DNA from: Rhizoclosmatium globosum
Lineage: Eukaryota; Chytridiomycota; Chytridiomycetes; Chytridiales; Chytriomycetaceae
DNA length: 63,523 nucleotides
NCBI GenBank assembly: GCA_002104985.1
Contig: MCGO01000215.1
Coordinates: forward strand, 1 to 63,523
Direction of reading: 5' to 3'
In this document: piece after piece, positions 53,601-63,523 of the stretch
How positions within the stretch are numbered: the stretch's first letter is position 1
Layout: every line of letters starts with the position of its first letter
Made by a program: the position numbers and the translations under genes
Notes under the pieces: model-generated
Told to the model about the DNA's origin: nothing
What the model saw: only the letters and a program-made list of their open reading frames with translations
Databases searched by the model: none

Positions 53601-55645
53601 TGCAGCAAGAAACGGACATACTGAAACGGTTGGGTTCTTGCTTTCGAAGGGAGCTGTTGTAGACCTTTCAACAAAGAATGGTTGGACGGCTCTCATGCAT
53701 GCGGCTTTGTATGGGCAGTTGGGACTGTGGAATTGTTGATTGCGAATGGGGCCAATGTAAATTCTGTTAGTAGGACTGGGTGGATGCCTTTGATGTTTGC
53801 AGCAAAGAACGGAAATGTTCAAGTGATTCAGATTCTGCTGTCGAACGGTGCTTTTTCTGATCGGGCAACAAAGGACAAGTGAGGCCTTTGACGCTTGCAG
53901 TTTCAAATGGGCACACAGAGGCTATTTCCCTTCTAATTTCAAACGGTGCGAATGTGGATGAACCAGACAAGGACGGATTAACACCACTCATTCTTGCTGT
54001 CGAAAAGAGTGATGAAAAGATTGTTGATGTATTACTATCAAAAGGCGCCGCTGTGGACAGTGTCAGCAACAACGGAATGACAGCCCTACTGATTGCAGCG
54101 CAGATTGGAAACGCCGAGATTATTCGCTTCCTGCTCTCTAAAGGAGCCTCAATTGACAAGCCCTGCAAAAATGGATTAACGCCTCTGATGTATGCTGCTC
54201 AAAAAGGATACACTGAAATCTGTTCAATGCTTTTATCAAGTGGTGCAGTTGTAGATTCCATGGACAACTATGAAATGACACCTCTCTTGCATGCAGCTCA
54301 ATTCGGAAATACTGACACGTGTTCCCTTTTACTCAAGCATGGAGCTTCCGTGCATTCCACAAATCGAAACGGAATGTCACCGTTACTATTCGCGGTATTA
54401 ACGGGATCCACAAAAACAGCTGCTCTGTTTATTTCAAATGGCGCCACTGTGAATGCTGCCAATAAGAACGAGATGTCGCCGCTGTTCTATGCAGCTTCCA
54501 AGGGCTATAAAGAAACAGTGATACTCTTGGTTTCAAATGGAGCTACTGTGGATGCAATCAACAAGAATGGATGGACAGCATTAATGAAAGCGGCTGAAAT
54601 TGGAGACTATGATATCGTTCAGATACTTCTTAATGCTGGAGCCTCGATAAATGCTCTTGACAGCAAAGGGTGGTCGTCGCTGACTTACGCTGCACTTAAT
54701 GGAAGCCTTGAGACGGTCTCACTATTATTATCCAATGGCGCGATAATTGATTCTTTCTGTAAGGAAGGAAATACTCCACTTATGTATGCAGCCGAGAAAG
54801 GACATCTTGATGTCGTTGCTCTATTGCTATCGAAAAATGCTGCAGTGAATATTGCAAACAATAGTGGAAAGACATCTCTGATGTTGGCTGCGTCAAAGGG
54901 CCATCTTAAGGTTGTTGAATCGTTGACGTCCAGTGGAGCTTCCATGAATGCGGCAGACAACGACGGAAACTCGACTCTGTTGCTTGCTTCTGAAGGTGGA
55001 TATGCAGACACCGTTGCTTTCCTTATTGCAAAAGGATCTACGGTGAACGCTTACAACTTAAAAGGATGTACACCGTTGATGTCAGCTGCCCAATCAAATA
55101 GCACAAAAGTCATCATGCTTTTATTGGAGAATGGAGCTGATGTGAATGCGGAAGACCACCATGGATGGACTGCACTATCACTGGCAGCGATTAAAAACTA
55201 CACCGAAACAGTTTCGATGTTAATATCTAATGGAGCTATGGTGGATACTGCAGACAAGAAAGGATGGACACCTTTAATGCTCGCAGCACTGAAGGGACAC
55301 GTAGACACAATGGACTTTTTAATATCAACGGGTGCAAAATTGGATGCAACGAATGCCAAAGGTTGTACACCGCTTATTTACGCAGCAAAGTACGGAAGCG
55401 CAGAGGTTCTGGCTCTTCTTCTTTCGAAAGGGGCCAATGTGAATGCATGTGATAAAAATGGGTCGTCGTCTTTAATGTACTCAGCAGAAGATGGAAATGT
55501 AGAGAAAGTTGGTCTTTTGCTTACAAAGGGAGCTTGTCTAGATTTTGTGAATTACCAAGGTGGAACTGCCGTCAGTTTGGCAAGAGCAATGGGTCATACT
55601 AAAGTAGTCGAACTGTTGGAGCAATACGCAATTCAAGAAGAATAG
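50655..55645 (+). CDS. TIR-NACHT-ankyrin NLR-like receptor (several one-base frame breaks)
   Basis: ATG 50655 starts an N-terminal region of unknown fold (about 50655-51250, with introns near 50724-50774 and 51043-51104). A TIR domain follows at about 51327-51760: FDVMISYSWS, LWWDKEQM, YDGMTFGLTRSSALIVCLSP, then SPNCVRELEYAADSGIPIIP, including the Glu used by NADase TIRs. The NACHT-type ATPase has Walker A GGAGTGKS (about 52075-52098) and Walker B VLMVIDAIDEL (about 52384), followed by TGRPEKDI and a winged-helix-like part with ISVIHKSVKDYF. About 20 ankyrin repeats run from 53386 to 55645, the last 588 residues in one clean frame. The frame breaks near 51454, 52003, 52136, 52358, 52728, 53385, 53722 and 53879, each consistent with one missing base and none with a nonsense codon. 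It is an intracellular immune or self-recognition receptor by family. Confidence 0.8.
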
Positions 55646-55839
55646 TAACAAAAATAAACGAGTACTACTAAACGTAAAAGGTGAACGTGTGCATAAGTGC
55701 ACATTGCTTGTGTTTCAATTTTGTTTGTTGGCTTTGAATTCTGTGTGGTTGAACTTTGCGGGGCGTTACAAAAAAATTCAGAGCGTTATTGGGCGGGTTC
55801 AAAATTCATCAGAGCAACTGAAGTAGCAAAGGCCACAGC

Positions 55840-57731
55840 ATGCTTGTATTTGCACTCCTTAGCCTCCTGTCTATATGTGCATTCGCTGAACCCTTGGATG
55901 TCACTGATAAAGGTAAACACTTCAATTCTTCCGTTTTTCTAGCCACTTATGCTTCATCAAAATAACTCGTGCCCCATCTTCACCTCTAGCGGCCGTCCTG
56001 AACGCCTACAAAATGGCAATGTGGCCGTTAAAGATGTTCTTCAAAGACAACTCGCCCGGTCTCGGTGCATGGCAAGAAACTTACTCAGCCTCAAAGACGT
56101 TAATTCAATGGCATGAGAGGTATTTTTTAGAAAGACACCTTATATAGATCGTTACTGATATTCATCAGTGGAATTTATTGGGGCTTCTTTTATGATTACT
56201 TTGGACTCACGGGGGATAGTCAGTTTAATGATTGGGTGGATGATCAGATGCAGCAAGCTGTTGGACCAAATGTTGGGTTTCTAGATGAGATTACGAAGAA
56301 GACTGGGCGATGGAATGACGGTTTGTGGAGTTTTTTTCATTCATGAAATAATTTACTAAGTCGGTATGTGATAGATATTGGATGGTGGGCGCTTGGTGTG
56401 ATGTCTGCAGCTGAATCGACAAAAGATGGTATTCTGGCCCCGAAAAATCCCATTGAGGGGCAGAATCCACGGTATATTGATGTCGTCAATACGACCTTTA
56501 TTCAGATGTATGAACAGTGGGATGACTCGTGTGGAGGAGGGATGTTTTGTGAGTGATTCCTGTGTGAGTGTACATACTCTAAAAATCAAGCAGGGAGTCG
56601 TGATAGAACAACTCCAAAAGTCAACGATGCTTACTACAAGTCTTCGATTACAAACGCGCAGCATGTGGACATGGGCGCCAGATTGTACGCTTATACCAAG
56701 AACGAAATGTATCGTGAATACGTTGATCGTGTTTACACTTGGATGTTGAGTTCAACATTGATTGATCCGGTCACTTACGCTGTTGCCGATGGTCTTGACA
56801 GCCGTGCTTGTGCAATTGATAGAACGCTGGTATGTATCCCAACCTACAACAGTTAAATTATGTAAACCTTTTCTCAGTTTTCATACCACTCTGGAGAGCT
56901 TATGTCAGGCCTTGCTACAATGTACAAAGCAACGGGAAACCAGCGATATCTTGACGAAGCGCATAAACACTTCAAGCACGTTGCCTCACATTTCACGTTC
57001 GAAAATGTTCTGTACGATCCCATGCGTGGACCTGCTCCGATTATGCCAAACGGTTTCATGTGGCCAGTCTACAGAGGAATTGGAGTCTTGTACTCGATTA
57101 CAACAGACGATTCCATCAAAGCTCAGATCCGTACAATAATGGCCGCAAGTGCTGCGTTCAATTTCCAGCCCTGTAATTCAATTTGGTACTGCATTCGTGA
57201 CTTGGATCCTAGTGAGTCTTCATAAAGGTTGAATTTGCTTTAACGTTCTCAATCGCAACTTCGAAACATTTTCCAGGCACCGATCGTACTCTATGGAACG
57301 GAACATCTCCGCGTGATCAATTCGAAGTTGTTGCCATTCTAAACGCCCTAGTCGTCATCACAGGTGCGCCAGTGATCCAACATGTTCAAGACAAAACTCC
57401 TATCGTCACTGGAGATGGATTAACGAAAGCTGCTACTGGAGCAAACACAAAACTCGCACTGTATCTTGGAATTGGATTCGGTTGTGTCGCACTTATCCTT
57501 GCCATCTTGATTGTGGTTTTGGTTGTGAAACGCAATAAGGCGTTGAGGCAGCAGGTGGCGTATTCAGAAAGGGAAATGTATACGAGCTCGTCAAGGGAGA
57601 AGTTGGTTGAAGGTCCAAGAAGTGGTAGCAAGAATAATATGGGGCGTGGAGTTCCTCGACGAAATGATGCTGGAAGCAATGATTACATGGATGGCGGTCG
57701 CAATGCGGAAGGAACGAAGGTTGGGATATGA
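55840..57731 (+). CDS. GH76 family enzyme 2, membrane-anchored
   Basis: Seven exons: 55840-55912, 55990-56119, 56169-56320, 56375-56548, 56594-56829, 56878-57211, 57277-57731 (517 residues, phases close). A signal peptide (LVFALLSLLSICAFA) is followed by PLDVTDK, the hallmark start of this local family. GH76 motifs: QWHESGIYW, GRWNDDIGWWALG with the Asp pair, QWDDSCGGGMFWSRDR, ITNAQHVDMGARLY, YHSGELMSGLATMY, FMWPVYRG and RDQFEVVAILNA. A C-terminal helix (CVALILAILIVVLVV, then KRNK) and an 80-residue basic tail make it a type I membrane protein. It is the most divergent of the four clustered copies. Confidence 0.9.
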
Positions 57732-58042
57732 GGACGCCTACTGGAAGCACTGGAGGCCATTCTCAAGGGTCAGGCCGAAGCCAATCTTCACGCTCAAGAT
57801 ACTGATGCACGATCAAAAGATCAACAGTAGATTCAATTTAAGAATAGATGGCTTGACAATAAAACGCGGGCGTGGTTGTCATGTACCCCTATTTCTCAAC
57901 AATTCTTATGTTACTATTGAACTAAGAATCATTCGACTTGCTCTCGGCGACTTGTTTTAATTGAGTGTCTTCGGGATTCTTGAAGAACCAAAAACGTGAA
58001 CATCTCCACCGCAGAACACAATCATCAACCCTCATTTTCGCA
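57732..58042. other. Intergenic region
   Basis: Between GH76 genes 2 and 3; AATAAAA near 57858. No gene seen. Confidence 0.4.
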
Positions 58043-59925
58043 ATGCTTCCCCTTCTCCCCATTGCCGCATTGATCGCACTGACCAATGGCCAAGGATTAG
58101 ACGTGACTGATAAAGGTAAAGCCTCGCATACAGCTTTGATTGGTTGATGGTGAGTAATACTTGTGTCTGAATCAGGAGCCGTTCTCGCGGCAGCCAAGGC
58201 AGCCATGGGACCCCTTCAGCAGTATTTTAATGGACCAAATGTGGAAGGAAAAGGATCGTGGGCCGAGAATCCAGGTACACTTGATCAAGTGTCAAGAATC
58301 CAGCTGTCAAAGCCCGTCATTAACCCTCGTCTTTGCAGGAGGTCGCTGGGTTGTTCAATGGCACGAGTCAGGTGCGTGGAGGAAGGGAGTGTATGCTTAG
58401 ATCGGCAGCCAACAAGTTGGATTAGGAATGTATCAAGATCTGTTCTACCAATACGCTCTTGCTACCGGCGATGGAAGCAACAACGGATTCGCTGATGGAA
58501 ACATGTATGCTTCGGCTGCTGGCAATGGTGATTTCCTGTGAGTGGACACGTTGAACCTTGAACCAGCCCTAACTCGATCTCAGAGGCGGCTTCAAGGCGA
58601 CCGACGTGCAAGATCAACGCTGGAATGACGATATTATGTGGTGGGCCTTGTCGAGTGAGTAATCCGAGGCGTTTCTGTCGAGATTGTGGCTGACGGGCAG
58701 CTTGACAGGTATCTCTGGAGCTGAGGCTACTGGCAACGCGGATCTCAGATCGTTTGCTTCAACAACCCTCGATCAAGTTTGGATGAGTTGGGACGACAAA
58801 TGTGGTGGCGGGATTTACTGGTATGGAACTTGATTCGTGTCCTGACTCCTGGCAACTCCTGACCTTTGGCATTACAGGAGCAGAGATCGCGAACCTGGAT
58901 CCCAAAATCCTTACATGAAGAGTACAATCACAAATGTTCAAGTTATGGATTTGGCCGTCAGACTGGGGCAACCCAACAAATCAACCCAAATTTGGAACTG
59001 GCTCAAGTCCGCAAACCTAGTTGTCGACAACGGAAATGGAGGATACATTATTTTCGACAGACTTTACACGAACGATTGCGGAAACGTTGCTCAAGACGTG
59101 TATTCATACCATGCGGGAGAAGCAATGACAGCTTTGGCCCTTCAGGGCGAAATTGAAGAAGCTACAAAGGTGTTCAAGGGTCTGAAGGATATCTTTGTCG
59201 GTGGTGATGGTATCTTGGGACCCAATTGTAACGTTATGGCGTGCAACAAGAACCCGTCTGGATATTCTTGGCCAGTCTACAAGGGAATGGCTTACTTGTA
59301 CCGAGCAACCAGTGACGCAAGCACCAAGAGTTCCATCGCCGCGATTCTCAAGGCAACAGCAACAAACGTTCTCGGACACTGCTCTTCGAACTGGGATTGT
59401 ATGCGTGACTTTGGGGCTGGTGAGTTGACACAAATTTGCAAATTTGAGTTTTGCCAAAAATCTTAATTTTTTTCTCTTTACCCAAAATCAGGTGCTGCGT
59501 TCACTCTCATCAGTCCTGATGGAAAGAATGTTCGTGATCAGTTCGAGGCTGTCGCTTTGTTGAATGCGATCATCGTTGTTAATGGTGGTGGAGGGTTTGG
59601 ACCATCAACTGCCAAACCAGCTGGCAATGTCACAGCCTCCGCTACTGCAAGCACTTCAAATGTCACTTCTTCAACTCTTACTGCAAGCTCTTCTATCCGC
59701 TTCAACACTGCTGTTGCTGCTGTTTCGACAACTACAGCTGCGGCACTCGCGGACTCAGGAAGCTCTAATAATGCTGGTGCAATCGCTGGTGGAGTCGTCG
59801 GAGGACTTGCTGGTTTATGTGCTATCGCTGCTGCAGTTTACTACTTTTATTCAAAACGTGCCGTCAACACCAAGGCAACCTTTGAGCCATCCGAAAACTC
59901 TCAATTCGTAACCTCTAACGCTTAA
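58043..59925 (+). CDS. GH76 family enzyme 3, membrane-anchored
   Basis: Eight exons: 58043-58115, 58176-58274, 58339-58371, 58426-58537, 58584-58654, 58709-58820, 58878-59419, 59492-59925 (491 residues). Signal peptide, then LDVTDKGAVLAAAKAAMGPL. GH76 motifs: GRWVVQWHES, RWNDDIMWWALS (Asp pair), SWDDKCGGGIYWSRDR, YHAGEAMTALAL, LGPNCNVMACNKNPSGYSWP and RDQFEAVALLNA. A Ser/Thr/Ala-rich stalk, likely O-glycosylated, leads to one helix (AIAGGVVGGLAGLCAIAAAV) and a short tail. A 33-nt exon carries the conserved RWVVQWHES part. It is the only intact full-length member of the close subgroup 3-5. Confidence 0.92.
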
Positions 59926-60480
59926 TTTTTTTTCTGTTCTCAGTGTTCTTTCTCCTCAAAGACGCGTATTTTTTTGATTTATTTCGAGGATGTTCCTCTT
60001 TTTATATTTCCCTTTGGCGCCGAAAGTTGGTTCAAGAGATAACTTCGGAACACTAAGTTGTGGCTATTGCACGTTGACAATTACCAACAATGCTTTCAGA
60101 GTAAATGAAGATTCCCATTGCTGGACAATTGTGGATTTCCAAAGCACCCTGAAAATGGTTTCCCAACAACAAACTTGAAACATGAAGACACCACCAATCC
60201 ATCCTCGCCATCAAAAAGTGTGGCATCGCTTCTACTGAAATTGAAACGACGACGATGCCAATATGACATAGCGAGTCTTGGCAACCATTCCCACGGTACT
60301 TTTAGGTCCCTTATTTACGACAACCTTCCCATGCTATCATTAGCTTTTCATCATACCTTGTTAATATTTAGATTAACGAATCAACTATAGTGAAACGTTC
60401 CCGCTGTTGATTGCGAGTCGATTCCTTTCGCATTCTCTGTCAGAGGAAAAACACCGAACATCTCCAAGTCCACGCCTCAA
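59926..60480. other. Intergenic region
   Basis: 555 bases between GH76 genes 3 and 4. No gene, repeat or RNA seen; ends in a presumed promoter. Confidence 0.4.
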
Positions 60481-62429
60481 ATGCACTTGATCAAGACGCT
60501 TCTTCCGCTCATGGCTGTGAACATGGTCAATGCACAGCTGGATGTAACCGATAAAGGTACGGATCGCTAGATTAGAGCCTTGAATAGCTGTTGTTCTTCG
60601 TTGACTGTGTCTTACTCAACAGGCGCAGTCCTAGCCGCTGCCAAAGCTGCAATGGGACCATTGCAACAATACTTTGTTGATCCTAATATTGAAGGAAAGG
60701 GATCATGGAAGGAAAACCCAGGTGCATTTTTGATTATTCTAGGGGCAAGCGAGGCTTTGATGTTGAAGTTGTTAACCTTCGTTCTCGAACCTTCAACAAT
60801 CAATAGACGGCGATGGGTTGTTCAATGGCACGAATCAGGTATTTTACTTGTTTCTAGCCATATATTTTGACGCTAATTTTTGAGTAAGGAATGTATCAAG
60901 ACTTGTTTTTTCAATATGCTCTGGCGTCCGGGGACGGAAGTAACAACGGATTTGCCACTAACAATATGTATGCTTCTGCTGCATCTGGAAATGGAGGCGA
61001 TTTCTTGTAAGTCAGACTGATTATGATAAGGTATACCGTAACCCTAAACAAAATTAGGGGTGGCTTTTCTCCGAACGAGTCTCAAGATGGTCGATGGAAC
61101 GATGATATTGCGTGGTGGGCTTTGTCAAGTGTGTTCAGCCAGCAAACAAGAGAAAAAATTTGTTTTTGACACGTTTTGACAGGTATCTCTGGAGCTGAAG
61201 CTACTGGGAACGCAGACTTGCGGGCGTTTGCTTCCACAACGTTTGATCAAGTTTGGATGAGTTGGGACGATCAGTGCGGTGGTGGCATTTACTGGTTCGT
61301 TATTTGGATTATCGTTGTTGGAATGCTAACTGCATAAATGTAGGAGCAGAAACCGTCAACCTGGATCTACTAATCCGTATCTCAAGAGCTCAATCACGAA
61401 CGTGCAAATGATTGACCTTGGTTCTCGTCTTGGCCACGCAGACAAAGCGATGCAAATTTGGAACTGGATGAAGTCGGCTGGCCTTGTGATTGAGAACGGA
61501 GGCGGTTACGTGATTTTAGACCGTGTTACACGAATGACTGTGGAGCCGTGTCGAACGATGTGTTCTCGTATCATGCTGGAGAAGCCATGGCTGGTTTATC
61601 GTTGATGGGACAAGTTGACGAAGCCATTAAAGTCTTCAACGGACTGAAGGCCAACTTTGTTGGCGGAGATGGAATTCTCGGCCCCAATTGTGACGTATTG
61701 GGTTGCAGCAAGAATCCATCAGGATACAACTGGCCAGTTTTCAAAGGACTTGGATATTTATACCGCGCCACTAGTGATTCTGGTGTCCGAAACTCAATCG
61801 CATCCATTCTGAAAGCCACAGCTGCTAGTACTCTGAGCCATTGTAACACAAATAACTGGGACTGTATGCGTAATTTCGGGGCAGGTGAGTTTGCTGGGAT
61901 CTCAAGATTTGGTTAAAAGTGTTCGTCCAGGTGCGGGCTTTACACTCCTCAGCCCTGATGGAAAGAACGTACGTGATCAATTCGAAGCAGTTTCTTTGTT
62001 GACTGCCATCATCATTGTGAACGGAGGAGGAGGTTTCGGTCCTTCTGTGCCAAAACCTGCTGTTTCCACAACCGCCGTAGTCGTGAATGCTACAAATGCA
62101 GTCCCTTCAAGAAGCTCTGAACAGACGACATCTTTTGTATCTACTTCGATCGCAACTTCCACCTTCAATTCGACATCAGCTTCGACATTCCGCACTTCTA
62201 CGTAATCATTACTGCAACGGCAGTAGCTCCTGCGATTACGACAACAACACAAGCAACAGATTCTGGCAACTCTGTTAACGGGGAGCCATTGCGGGGGTGT
62301 AGTTGGTGGACTTGGGGCTTTAGCTGCAATCTCTGCCCTGGATATTACTTCTACTCTAAAAAGACTTCGGTGGCGAAGGAGGGACCATTCGCACCCTCTG
62401 AGACATCACAATTCATGTCTTCTGCCTAA
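60481..62429 (+). CDS. GH76 family enzyme 4 (frame broken at several single bases)
   Basis: Same exon plan as gene 3: 60481-60556, 60623-60721, 60807-60838, 60889-61006, 61058-61128, 61183-61294, 61344-61885, 61931-62429. Signal peptide, then QLDVTDKGAVLAAAKAAMGP. RWNDDIAWWALS and SWDDQCGGGIYWSR are present. Breaks: exon 3 is 32 nt instead of 33 (one G short), GTTAC near 61525 lacks a T, and the stalk and anchor at 62203-62345 lack one base at about four places (T, G, G and G runs). With those allowed, the protein matches gene 3 to the end, including the helix and a tail ending in ETSQFMSSA. Either a very young pseudogene or assembly errors; the purely deletional pattern favours errors. Confidence 0.82.
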
Positions 62430-62655
62430 TTCGTCGGTCAGTCCTGTTAAATTCATTTTTTGCTCTGCGAATATACGCGTGTTTTAGTTGATTACTTTGA
62501 GGTTGAAACACATTGATCAGTATGAAGATAAACCTTTCTCCTCCTTTTCTTTTCATTACGTACAGAGTTGAATTCACTGCTTTGCTTCTTGACTCTTTGT
62601 TTTATTGACCGGGCAAACTGGCTGCCGAAAAACACTTTCACAAAAAGACTCCTCC
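62430..62655. other. Intergenic region between GH76 genes 4 and 5
   Basis: Short, AT-rich, no gene seen. Confidence 0.4.
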
Positions 62656-63523
62656 ATGCGATCGATCCTAATCATCTTGGCAGTCCTTTCTTGCGCAGTC
62701 GTCAACGCACAACTGGATGTAACTGACAAGGGTAAGTAGGATTTCTTGTCTATTCTACTGCATTTCAATTGTTGTAGTGTTGTGGCTGATTGGTGTCTTG
62801 CTTTCTTATGTTCTTAGGTGCTGTCCTTGCCGCTGCCAAAGCTGCCATGGGACCATTGCAGCAGTACTTTGTTGATCCTAATATTGAAGGAAAGGGATCA
62901 TGGAAGGAGAACCCAGGTGCGTTTTTGATTGATGCGTCCAGCAAAGACAATATTCTGACGTGGTAGAACATCAACAGATGGTCGATGGGTGGTTCAATGG
63001 CACGAATCAGGTAAACATACAGTCGATTATATGGTTATCCATAGCTCTGGGATATTGATTACTCTTTAAATATACAGGAATGTATCAAGACTTGTTTTTT
63101 CAGTACTCTCTTGCTTCTGGAGATGGAAGTAACAACGGATTCGCGACTAACAATATGTATGCTTCTGCTGCATCTGGAAATGGAGGCGATTTCTTGTAAG
63201 TCAGACTGATTATGATAGGTATACCGTAACCCTAAACAAAATTAGGGGTGGCTTTTCTCCGAACGAGTCTCAAGATGGTCGATGGAACGATGATATTGCG
63301 TGGTGGGCTTTGTCAAGTGTGTTCAGCCAGCAAACCAAGAAAAAAATTTGTTTTTGACACGTTTTGACAGGTATCTCTGGAGCTGAAGCTACTGGGAACG
63401 CAGACTTGCGGGCGTTTGCTTCCACAACGTTTGATCAAGTTTGGATGAGTTGGGACGATCAGTGCGGTGGTGGCATTTACTGGTTCGTTATTTGGATTAT
63501 CGTTGTTGGAATGCTAACTGCAT
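62656..63523 (+). CDS. GH76 family enzyme 5, 5' part (cut by window end)
   Basis: Exons 62656-62731, 62818-62916, 62978-63010, 63078-63195, 63246-63316 and 63371-63482, then an intron running off the window. Signal peptide (ILIILAVLSCAVVNA), then QLDVTDKGAVLAAAKAAMGP, RWVVQWHES, RWNDDIAWWALS and SWDDQCGGGIYW. All visible phases close, so this part is intact. From about 63146 on, exons and introns are nearly identical to 60957-61343 in gene 4, while the first exon and upstream sequence differ. This points to recent duplication or gene conversion. Confidence 0.88.

Overview
This window looks like nuclear DNA of a fungus, most plausibly an early-diverging zoosporic (chytrid-like) lineage. The reasons are small spliceosomal introns (mostly 46-120 nt, GT/AG, CTAAC-like branch points), fungal gene families (casein kinase 1 of the Hrr25 type, GH76 mannanase-like enzymes, PacC/Rim101-type zinc fingers, eL6, a CorA transporter) and a tRNA-Leu. 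The phylum is inferred, not shown. All gene models were spliced by eye, checking splice sites and reading-frame phase.

Layout. (1) 1-632: the 3' end of an unrecognised gene. (2) 840-17467: a complete, young Ty3/gypsy-type LTR retrotransposon of about 16.6 kb with two 1370-bp LTRs that differ at about ten positions. In order it carries a MYND zinc-finger gene, a Cys-rich CCHC gene, a third accessory ORF with an apparent intron, a gag-pol ORF (zinc knuckle, DTGS protease, YIDD reverse transcriptase, RNase H, a full APE1/ExoIII-like endonuclease domain, a DDx35E integrase), a pol tail in another frame with GPY/F-like and chromodomain-like segments, and a second MYND gene homologous to the first. 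The endonuclease between RNase H and integrase and the paired MYND genes are the strongest candidates for something undescribed. (3) 17759-24121, minus strand: casein kinase 1, a TMEM70-like mitochondrial protein and a cyclic-nucleotide-binding-domain protein. (4) 24486-40191, plus strand: seven PacC/Rim101-like zinc-finger genes in tandem, one finger-less relative and one 7TM protein. (5) 40271-50031: small unknown genes, a membrane-anchored GH76 enzyme, a GNAT acetyltransferase, tRNA-Leu(AAG), a ZCCHC10-like protein, ribosomal protein eL6 and a CorA-type Mg2+ transporter. (6) 50655-55645: a TIR-NACHT-ankyrin NLR-like receptor gene. (7) 55840-63523: four more GH76 genes in tandem, the last cut by the window edge.

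Quality caveat. In the NLR gene, the fourth GH76 gene, the cyclic-nucleotide gene and at the end of pol, reading frames break repeatedly. Nearly every break is explained by one missing base, usually in a short homopolymer, with no nonsense codons. This looks more like under-polished long-read assembly than decay, so the pol frame change should not be called programmed frameshifting without checking.

Functional themes. Cell-wall and surface mannan enzymes (five GH76), a possible pH/stress transcription-factor expansion and an innate-immunity-type NLR sit close together, which suggests a fast-evolving accessory region next to a recent retrotransposon insertion.
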